Shown here: piece after piece, positions 41,627-50,478 of the stretch
Position numbering within the stretch: position 1 is the stretch's first letter
Layout of the letters: each line of letters begins with the position of its first letter
From: Floricoccus penangensis
Lineage (GTDB): Bacteria > Bacillota > Bacilli > Lactobacillales > Streptococcaceae
Assembly: GCF_001832885.1 (NCBI RefSeq)
Contig: NZ_MKIQ01000005.1
Location: 37,882-101,881 of the forward strand
Direction of reading: 5' to 3'
Length of the DNA stretch: 64,000 bases
Program-made: the position numbers and the translations under genes
The notes under the pieces: generated by a model
Told to the model about the DNA's origin: nothing
Database searches by the model: none
Seen by the model: the letters and a program-made list of their open reading frames with translations, nothing else

Positions 41627-42695
41627 TTAGTTGATATTAATTTCTTGGCAAAGCATAACTCTAGCAAATAGGTGTAAATTACGTCTGTATCCAAATACAG
41701 TTCTTTTAATCATTTTAATTTTATTATTAGTACCTTCAACACATGCGGAAGATGTCCTAATCTTAGAATAAAAAACATCGTTAGATAAATCATCATAATC
41801 TTTAAGTAAAAGTTTCCAAAACCACTTAAGCCTTTTATAGTGATTCTTCTCAATGTCATTATTTCGGTTAAACTTATTCATTCCTTTGACTCTAAGTACA
41901 TTAAAAGCACGTGTAATCTGTTGCACGACGTGAAAACGATCCGTAATAATTTTAGCATTTGGAAATGCAACTTTAATTAATCTTTCATAGCTAGCATTCA
42001 TATCCATAACCAAATACTTAACCTTGATTTTTTCACTATGAGGATATTGAAGGAAGTGATTAGTTAAGGAATAAATCCTTCTATCATCAATCAAGTTATG
42101 TAGTTGATGAGTAACTCCATCCATAGCTATGAAAGCCATATAGGAATTACAATAATTAGTTGCTTTAAATTCATTCAATTACTAAAACTTGTGTAAGAGG
42201 AGGAAGGGCTCTACGTTTGAATTATTTAGCAATTTTATCAAGAATACCATAAACAATACTATAACCCATATTTCTAATCTTGGCTATGTCTTTCATCGTT
42301 ATTTTCTTCTTAAGATCAAACAATACTTGGTAATATAGTTTACGAGATATACTTTGTCCAAGTAGTAAAAATTTACTAGGTAGTTGAGAAGAAGAAGTTG
42401 ACAAGCAATGGCGGCACATAAAACGAGGTATTGATAATTTAAGTACTATTTTCAAACCATTAATCTCAGTTAATTGAATTTTTCTTTTATTTGGAGTATT
42501 CCTGTGAGCATAAAAATCAGATGAATCTAACCATTCTACACCACAATTTTTACAATGAGAGGGAACTAGTTGGTAGCTTCCAGTGACTACATTACATTTA
42601 GCCCCATACTTATCATTTTCATAGGACAACCAGTTATCATTGAATTTTAAAAATTCATCTTGTAAATCTAATAATTCTCGTATAAACATATCCAT
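41627..42695 (-). pseudogene. broken ISL3-family transposase
   Basis: Two separated pieces on the minus strand. The first (42695-42222, 157 residues) holds the N-terminal zinc ribbon CKNCGVEW...FMCRHCLS and the helix-turn-helix of ISL3 transposases. The second (42178-41627, 183 residues) holds DDE-domain parts: FKATNYCNSYMAFIAMDG, LVMDMNASY with the second Asp, ITDRFHVVQQ, and VEGTNNKIKMIKRTVFGYRR with the Glu. A stop separates the halves. The helical insertion expected between VFYSKI and RTSSACVEG is deleted, and the extreme C-terminus is lost. The element is dead. A possible terminal repeat, GGTTCTTTGTCAAATTGTGT, lies at 41548-41567. Confidence 0.85.
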
Positions 42696-42731
42696 GTAAC
42701 AACTCCTTTAACTTGTTGGTTTTGACGCTTA

Positions 42732-42874
42732 TCATTTTAAAGTAGTTGTTATTTTTTTCAAAAAATCATGTGGATTTATTACAATTCCACACGTTTTTTT
42801 ATAGATCCACAATTTTAAAGGCGCTACATTAATCTCAGTCCAATATTTTAACATTTTTTCCATGCTTTTAATTC
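42732..42874 (-). other. upstream flank of the ISL3 remnant
   Basis: Contains short GTGTGGA/TCCACA phrases like those at the left side of the element, and a minus-strand open stretch of about 45 codons (MEKMLKYWTEINVAP...) that I do not recognise. It is probably the element's end region or debris of another insertion. Confidence 0.3.
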
Positions 42875-42978
42875 TATAGTCACTTAAAAATAGATTAATA
42901 CATCGTTGATTCATCTCGATGAACGTTAGTTCTATCATCAATCCGTTGCCTTATCTTATTTCTATTTAATCAACTATA
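42875..42978. mobile_element. MITE-like repeat element, copy 2 (104 bp, internally deleted)
   Basis: Begins with the same 35 bases as copy 1 at 13373. It skips a block of about 60 bases, continues with the shared CATCTCGAT.AACG.TAGTTCTA block, skips again, and ends TTTAATCAACTATA like copy 1. The two ends are imperfect inverted repeats of each other. Confidence 0.65.
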
Positions 42979-43001
42979 CTATTGCTGTAAGGAAGCATTA
43001 T

Positions 43002-43196
43002 TTAATTTTGAATATCATCGTTAAATCTTCTAAAAGTCCTAATTACAGTTCTAAATCTTGGATCAATATCATTTATCTGTTCCGATATTATCGTCTTCCA
43101 AAGATCTACATCACGTCTCTTTATAGCAACCAAAATATCTTGATAGATTTTATAATGCTTATGAAGTTTAGAAAAATTATAAAAACTGTACCTAGA
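43002..43196 (-). pseudogene. fragment of a second ISL3-like transposase (central helical part)
   Basis: A minus-strand frame of about 64 codons, without a start, contains HKHYKIYQDILVAIKRRD and DIDPRFRTVIRTFRRFND and ends at a stop after DIQN. The spacing resembles the helical insertion before the catalytic Glu of ISL3 transposases (pattern YQ.ll.Ai...d, then TvirTf). This is the very segment missing from the 41627-42695 gene, but it lies upstream of that gene and is joined to an IS200 fragment. Confidence 0.5.
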
Positions 43197-43317
43197 ATAT
43201 GAGATTCAATAGTAAGTCCTTATTATATATTGATTTTCTTCGATATTTAGGTGTAAACACTATATGATATTTACACATCCATTTCGTATGTGATAAACTA
43301 TAATTGGTTTTTGCCAT
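43192..43317 (-). pseudogene. 5' fragment of an IS200-type tnpA transposase
   Basis: Forty-one residues starting MAKTNYSLSHTKWMCKYHIV and continuing FTPKYRRKSIY. This is the conserved N-terminus of IS200/IS605-family Y1 transposases, including the first strand that leads to the HUH region. It stops after NLIF, and the HUH motif and catalytic Tyr are absent. AAGGAATAAG lies before the ATG. Confidence 0.85.
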
Positions 43318-43391
43318 TCTTATTCCTTTCTATAATTAGCCAGAACAACTTTATTATAGTAGTTTTTTTGAATGGCTAAAAGCCTTTATTT

Positions 43392-43418
43392 CCACCCACA
43401 TAGCAGGTGGTTTTTTTG
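43392..43418. repeat. hairpin at the IS200 remnant end
   Basis: CCACC/GGTGG stem with loop CACATAGCA followed by T7. It lies about 75 bases before the tnpA start, where IS200 elements carry a terminal hairpin. Confidence 0.5.
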
Positions 43419-43470
43419 TTTACTACGTAGTAGTAAACAAAAAAAGTAGCACGATACTCGTGCTACTTTA
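43415..43470 (-). terminator. palindrome plus terminator hairpin downstream of amiF
   Basis: AAGTAGCACGA/TCGTGCTACTT (43444-43468, loop of three) is followed on the minus strand by T7 and suits termination of the ami operon, 160 bases after amiF. Directly adjoining is a second perfect inverted repeat, TTTGTTTACTAC-GTA-GTAGTAAACAAA (43415-43441). Between here and amiF a lone TATAGTCAACTAAA (43606-43619) resembles a MITE end. Confidence 0.7.
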
Positions 43471-43627
43471 AACTCTAATTAACTAAGCAGATATCTTTTT
43501 ACACCCATAACAGTTGACAAAGAGCCGTATTATATAAATTAAACAATAGTTATTTTTAATCATCGCTTAATAATACTAAGAGAATTCTTTAATAATATAA
43601 TAAGATATAGTCAACTAAATTTTTATA

Positions 43628-44542
43628 TTATTTTTTAAGATTTGATTCTTCAGTATCATTACACCATACAAAATGACCAGGTGTAATTTCGCGGAATGAA
43701 GGTTTATCATTCTCATAATCATGATTTTGATCATATGTAATTAGTTTTTTCGATCTTTCCATTTGTGGATCTGGTATAGGAACTGCGGAAAGAAGACTCT
43801 TAGTATAAGGATGTAATGGGTTATTAAATAGCTCTTCTGTTTCAGCCATTTCAACTATTACACCGTGATGAATAACTGCGACTCTATCAGCTATAAAACG
43901 TACAACACTCAAATCATGAGCAATCATAAGATAAGTAAGATTCTTTTCTTTTTGTATTTTCTTCATTAAGTTAAGAACCTGTGCACGAATCGATACATCA
44001 AGAGCTGAAATCGGTTCATCTGCTACTACTAATTTTGGTTCCATGATTAGAGCACGTGCTATACCAATACGCTGTCTTTGTCCACCTGAAAATTCATGTG
44101 GATACCGAGACAAGTGTTCTGGAAGTAAACCTACTTCTTTAATCATATCTCTTACTTTTTCTTCACGTTCAGCTTCATCTTTATATAAATGAAAATTTTT
44201 GATACCTTCAGAAACAATGTAATCAACCGTAGCACGCTCATTTAAGCTTGCCGCTGGATCTTGAAAAATCATTTGAATATTTCTAATTACATTTTCTTCT
44301 TCTTGTTTTGAAAGTTTTTTATTAATTTGATTACCTTCAAACAAAATTTTACCAGATTCTACATTATTAAGGCCTAAGATTGCTCGTCCAATTGTTGTCT
44401 TACCACTACCAGACTCTCCAACAAGACCAAAAGTTTCGCCTTCATAGATATCAAAATTTGCATTTTTTACTGCGACATTTTTATTTTTACCTTCACCGAA
44501 AGAGATAGATAAATCTTTTATTTCTAATAACTTATCAGCCAT
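43628..44542 (-). CDS. amiF: oligopeptide ABC transporter ATP-binding protein AmiF
   Basis: A 304-residue ATPase of the peptide importer. Walker A is GESGSGKTT, the signature [15 protein letters not shown], and Walker B LVVADEP. A C-terminal oligopeptide extension contains [16 protein letters not shown]. It is the last gene of amiACDEF and starts on the last base of the amiE stop. AmiE and AmiF form the ATPase pair. Confidence 0.94.
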   Translation of the reverse strand: MADKLLEIKDLSISFGEGKNKNVAVKNANFDIYEGETFGLVGESGSGKTTIGRAILGLNNVESGKILFEGNQINKKLSKQEEENVIRNIQMIFQDPAASLNERATVDYIVSEGIKNFHLYKDEAEREEKVRDMIKEVGLLPEHLSRYPHEFSGGQRQRIGIARALIMEPKLVVADEPISALDVSIRAQVLNLMKKIQKEKNLTYLMIAHDLSVVRFIADRVAVIHHGVIVEMAETEELFNNPLHPYTKSLLSAVPIPDPQMERSKKLITYDQNHDYENDKPSFREITPGHFVWCNDTEESNLKK

Positions 44543-45594
44543 TAAATTGTCTCCTTCTTATAAATATTTTTCATTTTTTCGTGTAAATTTTGTATTGTTT
44601 TTGGTTTATCCAACTTAGGTGCTCTTGGATCAAGTAGCCACGTCTTAGCCCAATGAGTATCACTTACATCGAATTTTGGAGGGGCTTGCTCAAAATCAAT
44701 AGCCATTGGTTGTGGGTTACGAGGAGCAAAAGCATCACCTTTAATTTCATTATATAGTGATGGTGGTGTCCCTTTAATAGAATATAAATCCTTTGAAGTA
44801 GCTAATTGAGGTAAACTAGATAGAAGCGCCCAAGTATATGGATGACAACTATCATAAAATATATCTTCGACAGTTCCATATTCAATAATTTCACCAGAAT
44901 ACATAACAGCTACTTTATCAGCTATACTTGCGACTACACCCAAATCATGAGTAATAAAAATCATAGAAAAACCGTACTCTTCTTTAAGTTCTTTTAACAA
45001 ATCAATAATCTGTGCTTGAATTGTTACATCAAGTGCAGTTGTCGGCTCATCACAAATCAAAATTTTAGGTTTACTTGCAAGAGCTATTGCAATAACTATA
45101 CGCTGACGCATACCACCCGAGTATTGAAAAGGGTATTCATCATATCTTTTTTCAGCATCAGGAATCCCTACTCGATCCATTAAATCAATTGCAATTTTAC
45201 GAGCTTCTTCTTTTGATTCACCTCTATGCTTAATAATAACTTCACTTATTTGGCTACCAATCGTTTTAATAGGGTTAAGACTTGTCATAGGATCTTGAAA
45301 GACGGTAGAAATTTGACCTCCACGGATTTTTTCCCAGTCCTTATTATTTTTTATTTGTGTCAAGTCTTGCCCATTATAAATAGCTTGACCTTCACTTATT
45401 TGTCCATTACTTTCTAACATGCCTGTAAAAACTTTTGTAAATACACTTTTACCACTACCTGATTCTCCAACTAGTGCCAGTGTTTCACCATCATGAAGAT
45501 CTACCGAAATGTCCCTGATGGCTTTTAAAGTTCTGTCACGAACTTTAAATTCAATACTAATATTTTTTGCAGAAAGAACTACATCTTTAGTCAT
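44542..45594 (-). CDS. amiE: oligopeptide ABC transporter ATP-binding protein AmiE
   Basis: A 350-residue ATPase with Walker [10 protein letters not shown], signature [15 protein letters not shown] and Walker [13 protein letters not shown]. The C-terminal region ending in [14 protein letters not shown] and a tail contacts the permease. It matches streptococcal AmiE in length and position. Confidence 0.94.
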   Translation of the reverse strand: MTKDVVLSAKNISIEFKVRDRTLKAIRDISVDLHDGETLALVGESGSGKSVFTKVFTGMLESNGQISEGQAIYNGQDLTQIKNNKDWEKIRGGQISTVFQDPMTSLNPIKTIGSQISEVIIKHRGESKEEARKIAIDLMDRVGIPDAEKRYDEYPFQYSGGMRQRIVIAIALASKPKILICDEPTTALDVTIQAQIIDLLKELKEEYGFSMIFITHDLGVVASIADKVAVMYSGEIIEYGTVEDIFYDSCHPYTWALLSSLPQLATSKDLYSIKGTPPSLYNEIKGDAFAPRNPQPMAIDFEQAPPKFDVSDTHWAKTWLLDPRAPKLDKPKTIQNLHEKMKNIYKKETI

Positions 45595-45612
45595 AATATT
45601 AAAATTTCCTTT

Positions 45613-46533
45613 CTACATATGTGTTCTAGGATCACTAGCATCTGCCAAAGCCTGTCCTACTATATATAAAGAAATAGTAACTAATCCTAGTATAGTAACT
45701 GGAATCCAGAACAGATATGCATGATCCGTAATATTACTTGTATAAAGGGCTATAAGCCTTCCTAATGAAGGGGTATCACTTGATAATCCGACTCCAAGAT
45801 AACTTAGAAATACTTCATATGAAATAAAGGTTGGAAGACTTTGAGCCATATTTGTAACAATAATTGATACAAGGTAAGGTAGTATATTCTTGCTTATTGT
45901 AGTCCAGAGACCAGTACCTAGGGTACGACTTGCAATATTATATTCACGATCACGTAAACCAATTACATTTACCCTTATAAAGTAAGCTGTGCCAATCCAA
46001 GTAGTAATTGTCATAGCCAATAATAAATTCCAAAATCCTTGTCCAAAAGCGTATGAAAATACCATTAAAATTAATAGTGTTGGTACGTTAGAAATAACAT
46101 TATAAACTTCTAACATGAATTTATCAATTTTAGGTGATACTCCCCAAATTGCTCCGACAATAACCCCAATAAAAGTTGTAATCAAAGTCGCAAGTATACT
46201 AATAGAAATTGAAGTTCGAGCACCAGCCCATACAGCATCAAAGAGACTTTGACCATTTGAGTCTGTCCCAAACCAATATTTTGCATTTGGATAGTTGTAA
46301 CGAGCGCCAAAATCATCAATCTTACCAGCATCAATTACTGTGTAACCAGAGAATAGTGGTTGTATAAAACTCATCAAAAGTAAAATAACTAGTATAACCA
46401 ACATCACCATGGCAGCTTTATTTGAAAAGAATTTTCTTGCTACACTCTTCCAATATGAGTACATTGGTGCTGAAATTTTTTCACTTTCATCACTTCTAGG
46501 AGGTACAAATTCAAATAATTCATTTTTATCCAT
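45613..46533 (-). CDS. amiD: oligopeptide ABC transporter permease AmiD
   Basis: A 306-residue membrane permease with an N-terminal cytoplasmic stretch, then about six transmembrane segments. It carries the EAA-type loop ASRTLGTGLWTTISKNILPYL. The start shares a base with the amiC stop. Partner of AmiC in the translocation pore. Confidence 0.94.
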   Translation of the reverse strand: MDKNELFEFVPPRSDESEKISAPMYSYWKSVARKFFSNKAAMVMLVILVILLLMSFIQPLFSGYTVIDAGKIDDFGARYNYPNAKYWFGTDSNGQSLFDAVWAGARTSISISILATLITTFIGVIVGAIWGVSPKIDKFMLEVYNVISNVPTLLILMVFSYAFGQGFWNLLLAMTITTWIGTAYFIRVNVIGLRDREYNIASRTLGTGLWTTISKNILPYLVSIIVTNMAQSLPTFISYEVFLSYLGVGLSSDTPSLGRLIALYTSNITDHAYLFWIPVTILGLVTISLYIVGQALADASDPRTHM

Positions 46534-48032
46534 TATTTTCTACCTCCCTTTCCTGAAAGATTAATTCGTGGATCAATTTTTTGCATTAGCAAATCACCAA
46601 GTAAGTTAGCTACAACAGCTAAAGTTGTAAAGATAAATGTGAGTCCAATTACCATAGAATTATTATGCGACTTAATTGCATCTGGTAACATTTTACCCAT
46701 ACCAGGTAAAAGGAAAATTGTTTCAGTCATAGTCGCACCAGAAATTGCTAAAATAACAGCTGTCGGTATTGCATTACTTAATGGAATCATAGCATTTTTA
46801 AGGATGTGTTTACTATAAATCTCTCTCTCATTAAGCCCTTTAGCACGTGCAAATTTCACATAATCACTTGAGGCTTGATCAAGCATAAAACGTCTAATCC
46901 AAAGAATATTATTTGGAATTTGTAGTAAAGCTAAAATTACTGTTGGCAGGATGTATGACTTAATATCCCCTGCTCCATATGTAGTAAAACTATCTGGCAG
47001 ACCTAATAAGGAACTTCCTAAAAATCTATAAAAATAAATAGTTGCTAGAGAAGGTAATGCAATTAACGCAGTAGTCGCAAATAATCCAAATCTATCAATC
47101 CAACGTCCAGCTCTTTGGCTAAGATGAGTTGCAATTGGTATTGCAATTAAGTATCCAAGAATTACCGCAATTGCACCAATCATAAATGAATTTTTTATCA
47201 TTGATGGGTCTTGATAATTACTTTTAACATCTGTGTAATCATCTTTAAACATTCTCTTAGCACGTTCATCTTGATTCTCTGGGCTTTGATACTCTGCTGT
47301 ATGAAGGTTATATGATGTCATCATCTTATTTCCATCATCAAGCGTAATTTCTTGTGATTTAGTTTGTCCTTGACCACTAGTAAGAACATCCATAACTTCA
47401 CGTCCACTAAAGGTTGGATATGAATCACCTAAATATAATTTAATGAAATTTTGATGTATGAAAGGAAATGCCCCATCAAAATAAAACAAATACTTATGTT
47501 GAGTTCCACTTCCGACAATAGCAGGTCCCATTCCTTTATTCCATTCAAATTTTATATAACGTTTTAAATTGGGATTTGATTTATCATGAATTTTCCAAGG
47601 GTGATCAAATTGAATCAAATTCTTATAAAAGTTTAAAACTCTTTCATAAATTGGAATTTCCCTTGTTGCAAAGATTTCTTTATTATTCTGAAATTGATCA
47701 ACTTTCCATCCATGGCCTTTATCTTTAGCCCATTCTTGAGCAGCTTCAAGATTTTTTTTAGTTCCCTCAGGAGAAAAAGATTTATCAGTCTTTGAAATTT
47801 CATTTGACAGTTGCTTTGAGTTGTAATAGTCAATATATCCTTGTCTACGATATACAGTGTTTTCATAATTTAATTTTTTATCAGGATCACCAGCAACTTT
47901 TGAAATATTAGGATCACTTGTAAAAATCTGTCGACGGGGTATTAATGTAAATATAAGAGCGTAAACAATCGTAGTAACTACAATTATCGAAAAAATCGCT
48001 CGCAATAATCTTGTTAATATATATTTTTTCAT
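46533..48032 (-). CDS. amiC: oligopeptide ABC transporter permease AmiC
   Basis: A 499-residue permease. One N-terminal membrane segment is followed by an unusually long extracellular region (about residues 35-275), then five membrane segments with the EAA loop FARAKGLNEREIYSKHILKNA. The large external domain is characteristic of the streptococcal Ami system and separates it from the ordinary OppB of about 310 residues. Confidence 0.94.
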   Translation of the reverse strand: MKKYILTRLLRAIFSIIVVTTIVYALIFTLIPRRQIFTSDPNISKVAGDPDKKLNYENTVYRRQGYIDYYNSKQLSNEISKTDKSFSPEGTKKNLEAAQEWAKDKGHGWKVDQFQNNKEIFATREIPIYERVLNFYKNLIQFDHPWKIHDKSNPNLKRYIKFEWNKGMGPAIVGSGTQHKYLFYFDGAFPFIHQNFIKLYLGDSYPTFSGREVMDVLTSGQGQTKSQEITLDDGNKMMTSYNLHTAEYQSPENQDERAKRMFKDDYTDVKSNYQDPSMIKNSFMIGAIAVILGYLIAIPIATHLSQRAGRWIDRFGLFATTALIALPSLATIYFYRFLGSSLLGLPDSFTTYGAGDIKSYILPTVILALLQIPNNILWIRRFMLDQASSDYVKFARAKGLNEREIYSKHILKNAMIPLSNAIPTAVILAISGATMTETIFLLPGMGKMLPDAIKSHNNSMVIGLTFIFTTLAVVANLLGDLLMQKIDPRINLSGKGGRK

Positions 48033-48063
48033 AATTTTCTAACCATTCTATAAAACGCAAATT

Positions 48064-48085
48064 GAGACTGGAATATTCCAGTCTC
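48064..48085. repeat. 22-bp palindrome between amiA and amiC
   Basis: Perfect palindrome with arms GAGACTGGAAT and ATTCCAGTCTC, without a following T run. It lies between the gene for the abundant binding protein and the permease gene. A hairpin here could protect the amiA message or lower downstream expression. Confidence 0.65.
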
Positions 48086-48137
48086 TATTCTGATGATATC
48101 ATTTGATAAAATCATAATTTACGAATAAGAGCTTGTC

Positions 48138-50117
48138 TTATTTTTGTGCTTCTTTAGCACGTTTTTCAACTTCTTCCTTCCAAGCTTTATCTGCTTTTTC
48201 ATATTCTTCACTAGTTACGGTATCTTTACCTACTTTTCTAAATTTATAAGAATATGATGATGAACCAACGTTATTTGAATCAATTTCAGTATGTGGAATT
48301 GTACGTCTAACTGATGGTGAGCCCAAATCAGAATATAGTGGAACAATTATAGAATTATTCTCTAACCAAGCTTCCGCTTTTGCATAGGCAGTATATCGTT
48401 TATCATCATTGTCATTGATTGCAGAAGCATTGTCTAATAATGTTTGATATTCATCAAAGTTCAAAGCTTTCTTAGCTACTGCACCTTTATCTTCACCCTT
48501 AAGAGTTACTTGACTATCAAGACCTAGATTACGTAATACATCCCCTGACTTAGGTGAGAAGATATTCAAGTAGCTTGATGGATCTTGGTAGTCTGGTCCC
48601 CATCCAGTAACGGCAAAGTCATAATCAGCATCTGCAGCTGTCTTGAATGAGAATGTTGCTTTCGTGTATGGATCATCTGCTAAGGGAATTACATTAAAGA
48701 TAACTTCTTTATTAAAAGTAGATTCAATTGAATTTTTAATAGAAGCATATACTTTCTTATTAATTTCTGATGTTTCAAGAACTGGAACATCTAAAATAAC
48801 TGGATTACTTTCTGAAATTTCTACACCTTCTGCTTTAAGTGCTTCTTTTGCAGAATTGAATGCTGTAGTTGCTTTATCTTTATTATAGACACCATTCTTT
48901 TGTTGAGAGACATCTAAGTCTTTCCAAACATCAGAACCAGATTCAAGATCTTTTTGAACAGTATCACCAAATGGTTTTCCTTCAATTGTAACAAAGTCAG
49001 TAGGTACAATAGTAGATCTAATTATCTTATCTGCTCCTTCTTCACCATTGATTTGAGCAGTAGCTTTACTTTTATCAATTGAGAATGTAACAGCATTACG
49101 GAAGTCTTTATTTAAAACTGCCTTTTTAGTAACTTCTTTTTGTTTATCATCTTTTTTAGAATTACTATAGTTTTGACGATTATAGTTGAATGCTCCATAA
49201 TAAGTTGATGAACCTTGGGCATTCCAAATGACATCTTTACTATCTACTTTAGAGTAGTAAGGCATTGTTGGATATAAACGAGCTAAGTCATATTTATTGT
49301 CCTTAAATCCATCGTACAATGAATCGGGTTTTGAACCATCATAATAAGATAGTTTGATTGAATCAATAAATACATTATCTTTATCCCAGTATGTAGGATT
49401 AGATTTATAAGTAATTTCAGATTTATTGGTCATACTAGCAAGAATATATGGTCCGTTATAAAGGATAGAATCCGCACTCAGACCACCAAACTTATCTCCT
49501 TTAGACTTAAGAAATTCTTCATTTACAGGATTCAATACACCATAAGTAGTTTTAGAGTTCCAGAATGATTCAGGTTGATTCAACTCATAAGTAACTGTTC
49601 CTGCCTCATCATCAGCCTTAATACCTACTTTAGAGAAATCTTTATCTTTACCAGAAGCGTAGTCTGATAATCCTTTAACAGAATCAGCTACAATATATAA
49701 GGCATCTGATTCAGAATCAGCCGCATGTTTCAAACCAGTTACCCAGTCAGATGGTTTAACTTCTGCATATTCATTACCATCAGAGTCAACCCATTTAACT
49801 CCCTTACGAATATGGTAAGTATATGTCTTTCCATCTTTTGATACATCCCATTTTTCGGCAAGTGCAGGAATTAATTGACGATACTGATCATATGATAATA
49901 ATCCTTCTACAAAGTTTGCTGTATTTTCAGCAGTATATCGTTGCATAGAAGTAGTATAGTCGAGCGTTTCTGGATCCTGAACATAGTAATACTTAAATTC
50001 TTTTACTAAATTCTTATCATTAGAAGCTGATTTTTTATCTCCACCACTGCCACAAGCCACAAGCCCAAGTGCAGCAACTGATACGAGACCTATTCCTAAA
50101 AGTCTTGATTTGTTCAT
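48138..50117 (-). CDS. amiA: oligopeptide-binding lipoprotein AmiA
   Basis: Extracellular substrate-binding lipoprotein of the peptide importer. It has 659 residues, the same length as typical streptococcal AmiA. The lipobox ALGLVAC is at about residues 16-22, giving lipidated Cys22. The SBP_bac_5 family body contains WDVSKDGKTYTYHIRKGVKW. In streptococci these proteins also import signalling peptides. First gene of the operon, behind the 50222-50251 promoter. Confidence 0.95.
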   Translation of the reverse strand: MNKSRLLGIGLVSVAALGLVACGSGGDKKSASNDKNLVKEFKYYYVQDPETLDYTTSMQRYTAENTANFVEGLLSYDQYRQLIPALAEKWDVSKDGKTYTYHIRKGVKWVDSDGNEYAEVKPSDWVTGLKHAADSESDALYIVADSVKGLSDYASGKDKDFSKVGIKADDEAGTVTYELNQPESFWNSKTTYGVLNPVNEEFLKSKGDKFGGLSADSILYNGPYILASMTNKSEITYKSNPTYWDKDNVFIDSIKLSYYDGSKPDSLYDGFKDNKYDLARLYPTMPYYSKVDSKDVIWNAQGSSTYYGAFNYNRQNYSNSKKDDKQKEVTKKAVLNKDFRNAVTFSIDKSKATAQINGEEGADKIIRSTIVPTDFVTIEGKPFGDTVQKDLESGSDVWKDLDVSQQKNGVYNKDKATTAFNSAKEALKAEGVEISESNPVILDVPVLETSEINKKVYASIKNSIESTFNKEVIFNVIPLADDPYTKATFSFKTAADADYDFAVTGWGPDYQDPSSYLNIFSPKSGDVLRNLGLDSQVTLKGEDKGAVAKKALNFDEYQTLLDNASAINDNDDKRYTAYAKAEAWLENNSIIVPLYSDLGSPSVRRTIPHTEIDSNNVGSSSYSYKFRKVGKDTVTSEEYEKADKAWKEEVEKRAKEAQK

Positions 50118-50221
50118 CCAATAATCTCCTTATATCTTTATAAATCTAGAAATTCTAGTACTTTCTTCTTTTAGTTCAGAATTCTGTTTTAGAAATTTCT
50201 GACAATTCAGTTGACTCTCTT

Positions 50222-50251
50222 AGTATACAATTTTTCAATATAGTTTGTAAA
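50222..50251 (-). promoter_or_regulatory. amiA promoter
   Basis: On the minus strand, TTTACA (50251-50246), 18-base spacer, TATACT (50227-50222), giving a leader of about 100 bases. Confidence 0.6.
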
Positions 50252-50326
50252 GACCTTTCTTACAAAAAAAGACATTTATTTTAAAAATCAAAATAATTAG
50301 ATAAATTAAATTTAAGTGAACATTAA

Positions 50327-50358
50327 AACAAAAAGCACCTCTAAAAAGTGATGCTTTC
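50327..50358 (-). terminator. terminator of the neopullulanase gene
   Basis: On the minus strand, an imperfect stem AAAGCATCAC/GGTGCTTT is followed by TTGTTTT. The rest of the 50118-50478 interval holds only the amiA leader and promoter. Confidence 0.6.
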
Positions 50359-50478
50359 CTTTATTTATACGCAGTTTTCTGAAACAAATTCAAAAATTTA
50401 CTATTAAAAAATGAATTATAAATTTATCAATAATTGTAAAAACTATAAATAGTAATAGTAATTTGATATATACATTTT

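Noticed and set aside
41627..42178. Separate functional transposase gene starting MNEFKAT
   Set aside because: It is the C-terminal half of an ISL3 transposase lacking the zinc ribbon, the helical insertion and the extreme C-terminus.
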